From CAYLYP01 sp964387795 (GTDB lineage Bacteria; Bacteroidota; Bacteroidia; Bacteroidales; UBA7960), in assembly GCA_964387795.1 (NCBI GenBank), contig CAYLYP010000078.1:1-14942 (forward strand): 14,942 nt of DNA, in the 5' to 3' direction. Positions 1 through 7,882 of this stretch are shown here, piece after piece. Position 1 is the first letter of the stretch; the number at the start of each line of letters is the position of its first letter. Position numbers and translations under genes: made by a program. Under the pieces are notes generated by a model that did not search any database, was not told the origin of the DNA, and saw only the letters and a list, made by a program, of their open reading frames with translations.

Positions 1-53
<53 letters not shown>

Positions 54-80
54 ATTGTCATTGTTGTCAAATTTCGAGTG

Positions 81-110
81 CAAATATACAGCGATTTTTT
101 AAACCTGCAA
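81..110 (-). promoter_or_regulatory. Bacteroidetes-type promoter of the tRNA-Gly gene
   Basis: On the minus strand, TATATTTG (88-81) matches the -7 consensus TAnnTTTG, and TTG (110-108) lies 19 bases upstream in the position of the -33 TTTG element. Transcription would start about 20 bases before the tRNA 5' end at 53, a normal leader length. This is the clearest phylum-specific promoter in the window. Confidence 0.65.
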
Positions 111-538
111 GCACTCCTGAAAAAAAAATATCATTTTTTTTGCCTTCAAATGGCCGTCAATGCTACATGAATATATTAGCAGGCTGTTTTTCAATTGTTT
201 TTGTATTTGTTCATCCTGCCCTTTTTCTATGATTTTTGTATTAAAACAGCATACGATAATTCATCAATGGTTCTCTACCTTAAATGATAAATGTATTTCT
301 TTTTTTTATACAAAGGTTTGAACACCTTATTTTTATTTATGGCTTTTGATGCTACAACTACTGTTATTATGGAATTATTGGAACCTGGACTTTTTTAGTG
401 CTGTCAGCTTATTGTTCAAAACCATTTACAGATAAAAGGTAATTAATCCCTGCCTTTTCTTTATTGCATCCATGTGAAGTAGTTTTATGCCTTGCTGCGT
501 TATTTCCTTTTACATCAAAATGCAAGTATTCCCTTGGA
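111..538. other. gene-free AT-rich stretch between the tRNA and the membrane-protein operon
   Basis: No convincing coding frame, RNA gene or strong hairpin is visible. The sequence is AT-rich with many T runs and holds the 3' flank of the minus-strand operon ending at 539. No clear intrinsic terminator is seen just past that stop codon. Confidence 0.5.
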
Positions 539-1495
539 CTATGAATTTGAAAAACGGTCAACAAGATTTAATCCCTCAGTGAAAATAGCTTGAATGGCTT
601 TTGCCTTGGTATGGTAACCTGTTGTTTTTGTTGTGTATTGACGGACAACAAATACCTCAACATCATTTTGCAATTTAAATTCCTTTATGATGTTCTTAGG
701 TGGGGCATACTGTTCTGAAAGTGAATGAAGCCCAAAGCCTTTTTTGGTAACCAGCACCACATAAAAATAAGGATATGGGGCACCATTTACAACATTCATT
801 GATATCTGGGCATACATCCCTAAAAATCCTTCTTTTTCTTTTTCAGGTAAAACTTTTATTTTAATATCCTGGGGGATCGCTTTAGCTGTTTCGTTTTCTC
901 CCTTTAAATAAACAAGGTGCTCTAACTGAAAACTTTTAAGTTGTTTGCTAAAAGATGAGACCAGCTCAGTCAGAATATTGATTTTTTGCACGAGTATGGG
1001 TGTTGTAAATATTCTCCTTACCCCAGTAAACCAATGAGGGATGATAAGTAGCAGGATATTGATGGCCAGGATAACGAAAACCTTATTATAGTTTATTATT
1101 CCGGCAACACCCAGGATAACAGCAAGAAGGAACACCAGCAGGAAAACTAAGAAACCAGCACCATTGGTAATGTCGAGCAGGCTTTTGTCCCAGATTTTCA
1201 TCTTTCGGTGAATCTCAATAATATTTTGAACCTGTTCAGGGCTCACGCGTTCCCACTTCTCATAAGGATTGTATTTTCCAAATTTAAGGCGGTTGTCAAA
1301 ACCTTTAACTAAAGTGAGGAGGTTCCCTGCCAGCACAAGAATAGCCCCGGGCAGGATATTAAAACTATAATACTGAATAACAAGGCCTCCTATTATAAGT
1401 GCCAGGCTTAAGATGATCCTGAGGCTGTATGGAATCGGTTTAAAAAGCAAAAACACCAGTGTCCCGCGTTCTGATTTCATATTATGGTCTGCCAT
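539..1495 (-). CDS. multi-pass membrane protein of unknown function, third gene of the radical SAM operon
   Basis: I do not recognise a named family. The 318-residue protein has two hydrophobic segments near the N-terminus (about residues 25-41 and 45-64), a polar loop of about 45 residues, and a second pair (about 113-134 and 138-155). A soluble C-terminal half follows (about 160-318) with strand-like alternation. It contains no cysteine, so it is not itself a thiol-modified substrate. The chosen ATG at 1495 overlaps the end of the radical SAM gene by 14 bp. An alternative Met6 at 1480 would start 2 bp past that gene's stop codon. Either way translational coupling is likely, and the tight packing suggests it serves the same pathway, perhaps as a membrane partner or sensor of the tail-bearing protein. 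That role is inferred from position only. Confidence 0.8.
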   Translation of the reverse strand: MADHNMKSERGTLVFLLFKPIPYSLRIILSLALIIGGLVIQYYSFNILPGAILVLAGNLLTLVKGFDNRLKFGKYNPYEKWERVSPEQVQNIIEIHRKMKIWDKSLLDITNGAGFLVFLLVFLLAVILGVAGIINYNKVFVILAINILLLIIPHWFTGVRRIFTTPILVQKINILTELVSSFSKQLKSFQLEHLVYLKGENETAKAIPQDIKIKVLPEKEKEGFLGMYAQISMNVVNGAPYPYFYVVLVTKKGFGLHSLSEQYAPPKNIIKEFKLQNDVEVFVVRQYTTKTTGYHTKAKAIQAIFTEGLNLVDRFSNS

Positions 1496-2822
1496 CGTTG
1501 ATTGTATTTTCAGTTATAAACAATTGTTCCAATTCATCGTGCCCCATGTTTCTCCAGTATAAAGGGCAGGCCCCGTTGCAGAGATGAAAATGCTCACACT
1601 CGCGACATATTGATGGGGCAAATTCCTTATTCCTGAAATAACGGGCTTCTTTCTGGTTCCAAACCTTATCAAAGCTGTGCCTGGAAAGGTTGCCTACAGG
1701 CTGGTCGTATGAGGCACAAGGAAGGATGTCCCCGTTTGGAGCTACAGAAATCAAACCATCACAGGCAGCGCATCCCTTATTGCCAAGCCCATGAGTGATG
1801 GTATTGAACATACAAAGGGGCAGGGGCGAATACCACATAAATTCAACCTCCTGCTTTTTACTATTCTCTATGATAGCCTGCAATGGCTCTTTCATCCTGC
1901 TGTAATACAGTTTGAGGGATTCATTTTTCAGGACACTTCCAGAGGGGATCATCATATTCATACTGAACTTTTTTAGGCCCAGTATGTTTTTCACAAAATA
2001 AGGGAACATTGATGCCTGATGCAGGTTGGCACCATTGAGGGTTGTATTGCTATGAACATGGATACCCTGGCTTTTAAAATGATGAACTGCCTGCACTGAT
2101 TTTTCAAATGCCCCATGCATGCCCACCAAAGTATCATGCACCTCTTCGTCACAACCTTCAAGGCTGATTTGTGCTGAATCAAGTCCTGCTGCCACTAACT
2201 CAATGGCTTTTTCCTTATTCACCAATGTGCCATTGCTGATCAGGTTTACCCTCATATCAAGACTTTTGGCATAGCTGATAAGCTCAGGCAAATCTTTCCT
2301 TAATACCGGTTCCCCTCCGGTAAAACTTATTGAAGGCACCTTTGCCTCCATTGCAATTTTTTGGATAAGTGTTTTTAAACCGTTAGTTGGAAGTTCCTTG
2401 TCGCTGTTGATTGGGTTTGTGCCTGTATTACACCCTGCATAGCAAAAAGCACATTTTAAGTTACACCTATATGTGATTGCCAGTTCAGATAAAATAGGCA
2501 ATTGCGAAAAAGCACCCTCAAAAGGCCTGGAGCTTATGGCCGGGTTGCAGCTAAAAAGCCCTGAATCCCCTTCAACAGAGTTTTTAATGGCTATGAGGAA
2601 CTGATATATCTGTAAGCTCTTTTGGTCATCAGCCCCTAATGATCCCAACAGTTCATCAATGCTGGTTCCCTCAAGCAACGATTTAAGGATCAATGCCCCT
2701 GTTTTGTTTAGTTTCTGAACCTCATTGGGACGTTTGATAAGCAATAAGTCCTCCATCCTTACAAAAAGATAAGGTTTTACTTTTCGAAAGTATTCATCAA
2801 CCCACGAGAAATCAATTTGCAT
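1482..2822 (-). CDS. radical SAM/SPASM protein with PqqD-like N-terminal region, putative peptide or protein-tail maturase
   Basis: The 446-residue protein begins with a region of about 12-95 that resembles PqqD-type peptide-binding (RRE) domains. The radical SAM core starts near residue 112: Cys120, Cys124 and Cys127 form the CxxxCxxC motif for the SAM-binding 4Fe-4S cluster, and GGEP at 169-172 is the SAM-contacting motif. The C-terminus is a SPASM domain rich in cluster ligands: Cys337, Cys351, Cys354, Cys369, then Cys406, Cys409, Cys415 and Cys419 (CxxC-x5-CxxxC). Enzymes with this order (PqqE, sactionine synthases, mycofactocin maturases) modify peptides encoded nearby. No small precursor ORF is seen, but the gene immediately upstream (12 bp gap) encodes a protein ending in a regular Cys/His repeat, the obvious candidate substrate. 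The enzyme is expected to be cytoplasmic. Family assignment is secure. Substrate and reaction are inferred. Confidence 0.92.
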   Translation of the reverse strand: MQIDFSWVDEYFRKVKPYLFVRMEDLLLIKRPNEVQKLNKTGALILKSLLEGTSIDELLGSLGADDQKSLQIYQFLIAIKNSVEGDSGLFSCNPAISSRPFEGAFSQLPILSELAITYRCNLKCAFCYAGCNTGTNPINSDKELPTNGLKTLIQKIAMEAKVPSISFTGGEPVLRKDLPELISYAKSLDMRVNLISNGTLVNKEKAIELVAAGLDSAQISLEGCDEEVHDTLVGMHGAFEKSVQAVHHFKSQGIHVHSNTTLNGANLHQASMFPYFVKNILGLKKFSMNMMIPSGSVLKNESLKLYYSRMKEPLQAIIENSKKQEVEFMWYSPLPLCMFNTITHGLGNKGCAACDGLISVAPNGDILPCASYDQPVGNLSRHSFDKVWNQKEARYFRNKEFAPSICRECEHFHLCNGACPLYWRNMGHDELEQLFITENTINDGRP

Positions 2823-2834
2823 CAGATAAGGATT

Positions 2835-4472
2835 TTAATGTGAACCACCACTCACACAGGCTGAGTGGCAAGCGGAGTGACAAGCCGAATGACAGGCTGA
2901 GTGGCAGGCCGAGTGACATGCTGAATGGCAGGCATTATGACAGGCATTATGGCAGACATTCAGGTTCGAAACTAAATCAGTCGGGATATGCGAAATTACA
3001 ATATGATCAGTATCAATAGGGATTGCAGGGGCAAGATTGTAAGGTTGCTCCTCAAGCCTTTCATTATAATAATAGGGAGTATGAAAGCGGAACCAATAAT
3101 ACCAGGCATTTTGCCTGTAATAATCATCCTGGGCTTCCTCAGCAGGAACCGCTTTCCCCGATTCTTTCTGTTTGGCTTCATACCATTTTGAGATGGTATC
3201 CCGATAATGGGCTTTGGTAGCTTCAACATCAGCATCCCAGGCTTTATCACGGATATTCTGGACTGCCATGTTCATCAGGCTTTCAAGTTCTTCCTGTGAC
3301 AGCTCACCATCATCAGATAAGGATTCAAAAAGCTTTTTCTCATAAACATTCATTACAGTATAATCCGGCTCTTTTATTTTTTTTACTTTCAATGGATTAT
3401 TGCTTATTAGGCTGAAATAACCCTCATTGATGTATGTATTCACAAGTGCACTAACGATGTTTTTTATCGGGAATCCCAAATAAAAAGCAACTTCAATAAG
3501 GCTAAGATTGGTACAAACCTTTCCTGTTTTCTGGAATGTTGATAATTCCAGTTGGGGAGGTGTCCAGTCGAGCTGATCCCAGCTAATACCACCCAACTCT
3601 TTCTTTGCTTTCAATGCAGAACGCTGTTTGAAAAACATAAGGGCAACAAACACCACCAAAAGAATTGCCAGTCCTGCAAAAAGGTTTTCACGATTATTGG
3701 GCGTAGCCCTTTGTTTTAAAACATTATTGCTTTCATCAGTGCCAATAACATTTGCGCTAAAGCCCAAAGCGGCAGTATCAAACCATGATGCCGGCATGTA
3801 TAGCTGCACGCGCGGATTGAACCTGTATCCGGGATTCTCTTTATAAAAGATCCCCTGAAGGCGCCCGGCAGGACCTATCATATAGTCGATCATATACTTC
3901 TCATTCACCCATGGCTCAGTCATTATAAGGCTGTCGGCATAAACCTTTTCCCTTACCTGTTCTGTAAAAGTGGGATTAAAAGGAAAGAGGATCCTTAAGG
4001 CATAATGCTCCTGGTCATCAGATTCATCCCACTCAGAAGGTGACCAGTTAAAAACAACAAGGTCTTTGCCTGCTTCGCTTGTTGTTGAAGTAACATATCC
4101 GGCATTGCCAAGATGCGTAGAAAACATAAAGACGTATGTAAGCATTCCATCCGATACCGATTGCCCGTCAGCCAGCACAATGTCATAAATCCCGTCACCC
4201 ATCGGGGTGATTGATAGCTTATACTCCTTCCCATTATCGTCAACAGCAAAACAATTGTCATCAAAAGCATCAATTTGTAACCTGTCATTTCCCCCAAAAT
4301 AAAACCCATGAAAGTCAGGTTCTATAATTTCATACCGAACGGCGTATCTGATAACAGCCGAAGCATCTGCATGCAAATCCACGTCTGCTTCAATAAATAC
4401 AACCCGTCCTTTGCCAGCTATAGCTGCCCCGGCAACAAACAATAACAGTATAAATATCTTCAGGCTTTTCAT
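2835..4472 (-). CDS. DUF2207-like membrane protein with a C-terminal (Cys-His-Ser/Asn-Ala)n tail, candidate radical SAM substrate
   Basis: First gene of the operon, 545 residues. Residues 1-19 form a signal peptide (hydrophobic core, AIA before Gly20). Residues 20-260 form a beta-rich exported domain, a single transmembrane helix spans about 263-281, and basic residues (KQR...KAKK) follow, so the C-terminal half should be cytoplasmic. This layout and the N-terminal pattern resemble DUF2207/TIGR04222-type membrane proteins. The segment at about 320-357 looks like a winged-helix-type fold, and about 385-435 is charged and helical. The last 40 residues are striking: nine cysteines at 507, 511, 515, 519, 523, 527, 531, 535 and 539, eight of them followed by His, in the repeat Cys-His-Asn-Ala (2x) then Cys-His-Ser-Ala (6x), ending Val-Ser-Gly-Gly-Ser-His. 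The only other cysteines lie far upstream. With the radical SAM/SPASM gene 12 bp downstream, the tail is the likely modification or metal-binding site. DUF2207 membership is from memory of the architecture and needs a profile search. Confidence 0.82.
   Translation of the reverse strand: MKSLKIFILLLFVAGAAIAGKGRVVFIEADVDLHADASAVIRYAVRYEIIEPDFHGFYFGGNDRLQIDAFDDNCFAVDDNGKEYKLSITPMGDGIYDIVLADGQSVSDGMLTYVFMFSTHLGNAGYVTSTTSEAGKDLVVFNWSPSEWDESDDQEHYALRILFPFNPTFTEQVREKVYADSLIMTEPWVNEKYMIDYMIGPAGRLQGIFYKENPGYRFNPRVQLYMPASWFDTAALGFSANVIGTDESNNVLKQRATPNNRENLFAGLAILLVVFVALMFFKQRSALKAKKELGGISWDQLDWTPPQLELSTFQKTGKVCTNLSLIEVAFYLGFPIKNIVSALVNTYINEGYFSLISNNPLKVKKIKEPDYTVMNVYEKKLFESLSDDGELSQEELESLMNMAVQNIRDKAWDADVEATKAHYRDTISKWYEAKQKESGKAVPAEEAQDDYYRQNAWYYWFRFHTPYYYNERLEEQPYNLAPAIPIDTDHIVISHIPTDLVSNLNVCHNACHNACHSACHSACHSACHSACHSACHSACVSGGSH
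2856..2954 (-). repeat. 12-bp coding repeat encoding the Cys-His-(Ser/Asn)-Ala tail
   Basis: Eight 12-bp units plus a final Cys codon lie in frame inside the membrane-protein gene. The first two units (nearest 2954) encode Cys-His-Asn-Ala and the following six Cys-His-Ser-Ala. Units differ at third positions (TGC/TGT, CAC/CAT, TCA/TCC/TCG, GCC/GCT/GCA) while the residues are conserved. This points to selection on the peptide rather than fresh slippage. Confidence 0.9.
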
Positions 4473-4772
4473 CAGTTGGAGATTTTTTATTTTACGACCG
4501 GATGTAAGTCCTGGTCTGCAATTTTGATTTGTTTTGATGGATTATTCTCTAACATGTTCAATTGATTGGCGTTTATGTTTTGTTCGCAAACATGTCCAAA
4601 CCATAAGCATCAAAATCAGATTGTAAAACTAAGTATAATATTTTAGCTATCAAAAATTAATAAAAACAATGCTCTCGCTACCGTTTTCCGAACACTCCCA
4701 AGCAGGTTGGCTATTATTTAAAATCCTCTTTATCCCAAAACCTATCTTTATCAAAGAGCTATCATGTCAATA

Positions 4773-4872
4773 GTTAAGTCGGGTTTGAACCGGGCTTGAG
4801 CCGCTTTCAACCCGGTTCAAACCCGGCTCAAACCCGCCTCAACCCCGGCTCAAACCCGGCTCAACCCTTAAC
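4773..4872. repeat. 100-bp GC-rich array of degenerate 11-bp units in inverted arrangement
   Basis: The element is bounded by GTTAAG (4773-4778) and its complement CTTAAC (4867-4872). On the right, five contiguous 11-bp units of the type CCCGGCTCAAA lie at 4811-4821, 4822-4832, 4833-4843, 4844-4854 and 4855-4865. On the left, 4779-4804 carries about two units of the same kind in the opposite orientation, so the arms can pair. The GC content stands out sharply from the AT-rich surroundings. It could be an extragenic repeat, a strong hairpin insulating the two divergent units, or a helically phased binding array. Confidence 0.8.
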
Positions 4873-5033
4873 TTGGTGTTGTGAATATTTATCTGGTTTA
4901 ATGACAAGCACAAAACATAATCCGGGTTTCAAATCCTGATGATGCTTGCTTTCTCAAATAAAAAATCTGGTTTTATTTATGACTCCCATTTTAAATATCC
5001 CTTGTTAATTATGTTGGAATAAATAAAGAAGAC

Positions 5034-5041
5034 TATCTTTG
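5034..5041 (+). promoter_or_regulatory. candidate -7 promoter element (TATCTTTG) for the glycosyltransferase gene
   Basis: TATCTTTG matches TAnnTTTG exactly. A TTG at 5014-5016 lies 17 bases upstream, slightly closer than the usual 19-21. The predicted leader to the ATG at 5159 is about 110 bases. The match is good but the spacing weakens it. Confidence 0.4.
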
Positions 5042-5158
5042 CCGGGATGAATGAAGAATGCTTGCTTTTCTTATTGATCCAGAGGCTTATTATATCAAAA
5101 AACGGGTGATAAAACAACCCCACATTTTAATCTTTAAAAGTATTATTTGTTAAAAAAG

Positions 5159-6583
5159 ATGATAAACAAACTATTTGCAGATTGGACAAACCGCATCTTA
5201 TTGCTGATAGTCCTCCTTTTAGGGTTTTATGTGATTTTCAGGGGAATTTCCCTTTCATTCACCCATGATGAGAGTTTAAGTTTTTCAATAATACAGGGGA
5301 ATACTTCCCTTAAACAAACGGCGAACCACCATGCTTTGAACACCATGCTTATGGATGTGTGTTTTAAGCTGTTCGGCTCTCAGGAATGGGCATTAAGGCT
5401 TCCAAATATCATTGCATTTTTTATTTATAGCCTTGCTGCTTTCCTTGTCACCAACCTCATCACTGAAAAGACAATCAGGGTATTTGCTTTTGTGGTATTG
5501 CTTTTTAATCCTTTTTTACTTGATTTCTTTTCCCTGGCAAGGGGTTATGGGATTTCAAATTCATGTATCCTACTGGCATTTTATTTTTTGCTCAGGCATA
5601 ATGTCAGGGATCAAAAGCTTTCTATTCTAAATATTGATTTTTTACTTTGCATGTTAAGTGCAACAGCTTCTATGTTCTCTATTTTATCAAGTATCAATAT
5701 CTATATTGCCCTGTTAGGAATATTCGTGATAAGGTATATGATTTTTTTTCTAAAAAACAGGCAAAGCTGGAATCGCGGCATTTTATTGTCCTGTGTTATT
5801 TTTTTTCTTGCTTTGGTGCCATTGTATTTTGGAGTTGAAACGCTGTTAGTCTTAAAGGACAATAATGAACTATACTATGGAAGCAATAGTTTAATCAGTT
5901 CTATTAATGCTTTGATCTATGCCTCCATGTATCATGATTTTCCCCCGAAGTGGGTTTCAATTTCATTGAGATATGCCATTTTGGCTATCTTTCTCATATC
6001 ATTTGTATTTCTTGTTTTTTATAAAAAAAGATCAGAAAGATTTTTACTGATTAGCTGTTTAAACATATTGGTTGTAATTGGATTTTTTATTGAACATTAC
6101 TTCTTTGATGCAAAATATCCCCAAAACCGGACTGCATTGATGTTTATCCCAATGATTGCATGTCAGGCCATGTTCCTTTTTAATGAGATCAATACAGCAA
6201 AATTTAAATGGGTCAATGTGTTTATAAAAATGATTTCAGTTTTTGCTATTATCCTGTTAAGCTATAATTTAATTATCAATCTGAATCTTAAAAAAACCCT
6301 GTTATGGTCTTATGATGCGAGCACAAAGGAAGTAGCAATGCTTATCGATTATCATTCAAAGGGATTAAACAGGAAGGCGGTCATTAGTAACAGGTGGCTT
6401 TTTGAACCCACTTTGAATTATTATATTACTAGCCGTGAACTTAATATTGAGCCTGCAAGCCGTAACCCTCTCAACTGCGGGGCAGATTTTATTCTAGATT
6501 TTAACCCCAATTGCCCCGATGTAACTTATGATACGCTTCTGTTTAATAATGATAACGGAGTTGTTTTATTGAAGAAACGGTAA
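5159..6583 (+). CDS. GT-C fold membrane glycosyltransferase (GT39/PMT-like)
   Basis: This is an integral membrane protein of about 474 residues with roughly ten hydrophobic segments. After the first helix comes the acidic pair in the sequence THDES (Asp37-Glu38 from this start), the first-loop catalytic motif of GT-C enzymes such as protein O-mannosyltransferases and ArnT. Further conserved-looking features are the following HHALNT segment and 'WALRLPN', typical of the PMT_2 family. These enzymes transfer a sugar from a polyprenyl-phosphate donor on the outer face of the inner membrane. Donor and acceptor cannot be read here. The frame also opens with TTG at 5147, but the ATG at 5159 (MINKLF) is the more natural start. 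The gene faces an acyltransferase gene (convergent), and both may serve surface glycan modification, though they are not in one operon. Confidence 0.85.
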   Translation: MINKLFADWTNRILLLIVLLLGFYVIFRGISLSFTHDESLSFSIIQGNTSLKQTANHHALNTMLMDVCFKLFGSQEWALRLPNIIAFFIYSLAAFLVTNLITEKTIRVFAFVVLLFNPFLLDFFSLARGYGISNSCILLAFYFLLRHNVRDQKLSILNIDFLLCMLSATASMFSILSSINIYIALLGIFVIRYMIFFLKNRQSWNRGILLSCVIFFLALVPLYFGVETLLVLKDNNELYYGSNSLISSINALIYASMYHDFPPKWVSISLRYAILAIFLISFVFLVFYKKRSERFLLISCLNILVVIGFFIEHYFFDAKYPQNRTALMFIPMIACQAMFLFNEINTAKFKWVNVFIKMISVFAIILLSYNLIINLNLKKTLLWSYDASTKEVAMLIDYHSKGLNRKAVISNRWLFEPTLNYYITSRELNIEPASRNPLNCGADFILDFNPNCPDVTYDTLLFNNDNGVVLLKKR

Positions 6584-6724
6584 TAATGGATTGCACCTTT
6601 CTTTAATATCAGACCAATACTGAATACGCCATTTTTTTCAAAATGACATTGAACAATCTGATATCCCTATCATATTCAAATGCATTTTGATTGTTTATTT
6701 AAACCCTGTGTTTAAAATACCTTA

Positions 6725-7603
6725 CTATCTTCCTCCTGATAGAATCCTTAATGGTTTAAACTTCCGGGTAATGAGAAAAATAATGTATGAAAACGCCAGT
6801 CCGATAAGAATTTGTACTACTACATTTAAATATACATTTGGGACAAAGGCATTAACAACTGGCAGGGTGGCTACAATTATTGGGGCGTGATACAAATGAA
6901 GAAGATATGTATAACCCCCTGTTTTAAAGAATTTGATAGGCAAGTCAATTAAACTGACAAACAAAAAGACTGAGAAAAAATATTTTGCGTAATCAGCAAG
7001 GAATATAAAAGCAGCAATGCATAACACCAATGAAACTGAGACCTGATATAACTTAGGGATCCTGGAGCCCAGCATGCCAAACAAATAGCCAAAAGCAAAC
7101 ATGAATAAAATATCAAAACGTAGCATCAGCTTCCCAAATACAAGTAATGGGAGGATAATAAAAATCATCTTCCAGTTTCTCCTGAAAATAAATTCTATTA
7201 AAACAAAAACCACAAACAAGTCCCTGATGAAATATGTTGGAGGATTAACCGGAGGGCTGTTTAACGAAAGAAAACCTTCTGTTATTAATGTATAGTCAAA
7301 ATTCAGGCGGTTTAAAACATCAATATTGAATAAGTTAAGGACTAATGCAGGCACCATTACAGCCACATTAGCAATAATGTATGGTATTAACAGACTATGT
7401 AGTTTCTTTTTGAACAAATTGGTTTTACTTCTTGTCACTGTAAAAAAGAGATATCCTGAAACGATTGAAAGGATAACAGTGCCAAATAAAGGCACTTCTT
7501 CAAGTATAAAATACATAAACCCATCCTCAAACTCATGCAGGGTATGTGTAAATGTTATTAAAACAACAGCGAGAAACCTTATCAGTTCAATACTTTGTTT
7601 CAT
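6725..7603 (-). CDS. acyltransferase 3 family membrane protein (OafA-like)
   Basis: This 292-residue protein opens with MKQSIELIRFLAVVLITFTH, the typical first helix of acyltransferase-3 (PF01757) proteins, with His20 and His23 at the place of the family's conserved catalytic-region histidine. 'SGYLFF' follows in the second helix, also typical. About nine or ten hydrophobic segments span the rest, and the protein ends in a short basic tail. Members move acyl groups, commonly acetyl, onto sugars of surface polysaccharide at the cytoplasmic membrane. At 292 residues it is somewhat shorter than the usual 330-380 but appears complete, without a SGNH domain. It is transcribed toward the glycosyltransferase at 5159-6583. 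The substrate is unknown. Confidence 0.88.
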   Translation of the reverse strand: MKQSIELIRFLAVVLITFTHTLHEFEDGFMYFILEEVPLFGTVILSIVSGYLFFTVTRSKTNLFKKKLHSLLIPYIIANVAVMVPALVLNLFNIDVLNRLNFDYTLITEGFLSLNSPPVNPPTYFIRDLFVVFVLIEFIFRRNWKMIFIILPLLVFGKLMLRFDILFMFAFGYLFGMLGSRIPKLYQVSVSLVLCIAAFIFLADYAKYFFSVFLFVSLIDLPIKFFKTGGYTYLLHLYHAPIIVATLPVVNAFVPNVYLNVVVQILIGLAFSYIIFLITRKFKPLRILSGGR

Positions 7604-7644
7604 AAGTAATAGATAGGAAATGTATTTTTAGTTTTTTTGATGTG

Positions 7645-7652
7645 CAAAATTA
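7645..7652 (-). promoter_or_regulatory. candidate -7 element (TAATTTTG) for the acyltransferase gene
   Basis: The minus strand reads TAATTTTG, an exact TAnnTTTG match, 41 bases upstream of the ATG at 7603. No convincing -33 TTTG is seen at the expected distance, so this is tentative. Confidence 0.3.
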
Positions 7653-7882
7653 AAAATTTAATGTTTAAAACATTCCAGCTACTAAATAATTAGCAAACAT
7701 ATTATTCCCATTAACAAATGTAATCAACAAATCCTTTAAAGATAAAGCGCATTCAATAAAGATTCTAAACAATCTAACTTATTGCCAACGATACACAAAA
7801 ACTAATTTAAGCAGTATAAACAGAGCCCTATCTTACATCTGACCATTAACGAATAAACTTTTTGCCGTGAAATGATTATTTC
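7653..7882. other. AT-rich intergenic stretch without a visible gene
   Basis: The sequence between the acyltransferase gene and the first Rpn gene contains no plausible ORF, RNA gene or strong hairpin. It holds only the upstream flank of the acyltransferase gene and the 3' flank of the first nuclease copy. Confidence 0.5.

Larger units (their letters stand above)
4473..5158. other. intergenic region between divergent genes, with hairpins and a GC-rich array
   Basis: This space of about 690 bp separates the minus-strand radical SAM operon from the plus-strand glycosyltransferase and has no convincing ORF. It holds a small dyad (ATGTTT at 4575-4580 with AAACAT at 4588-4593), the GC-rich 11-bp unit array at 4773-4872, and a plus-strand promoter candidate at 5034-5041. 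I found no clear TAnnTTTG element facing the radical SAM operon. Confidence 0.6.

Noticed and set aside
2988..4309. Several frames of 65-104 codons inside the DUF2207-like gene on both strands
   Set aside because: They overlap a long gene with a signal peptide, membrane helix and operon context, and have no recognisable features of their own.
4773..4872. Possible CRISPR-like array
   Set aside because: The 11-bp units are contiguous and degenerate, with no spacers, and part of the array is inverted.
6606..6664. ATATCAGA / TCTGATAT inverted repeat between the glycosyltransferase and acyltransferase genes
   Set aside because: The 8-bp arms are 43 bases apart with no T tract, too weak to call a terminator or operator.
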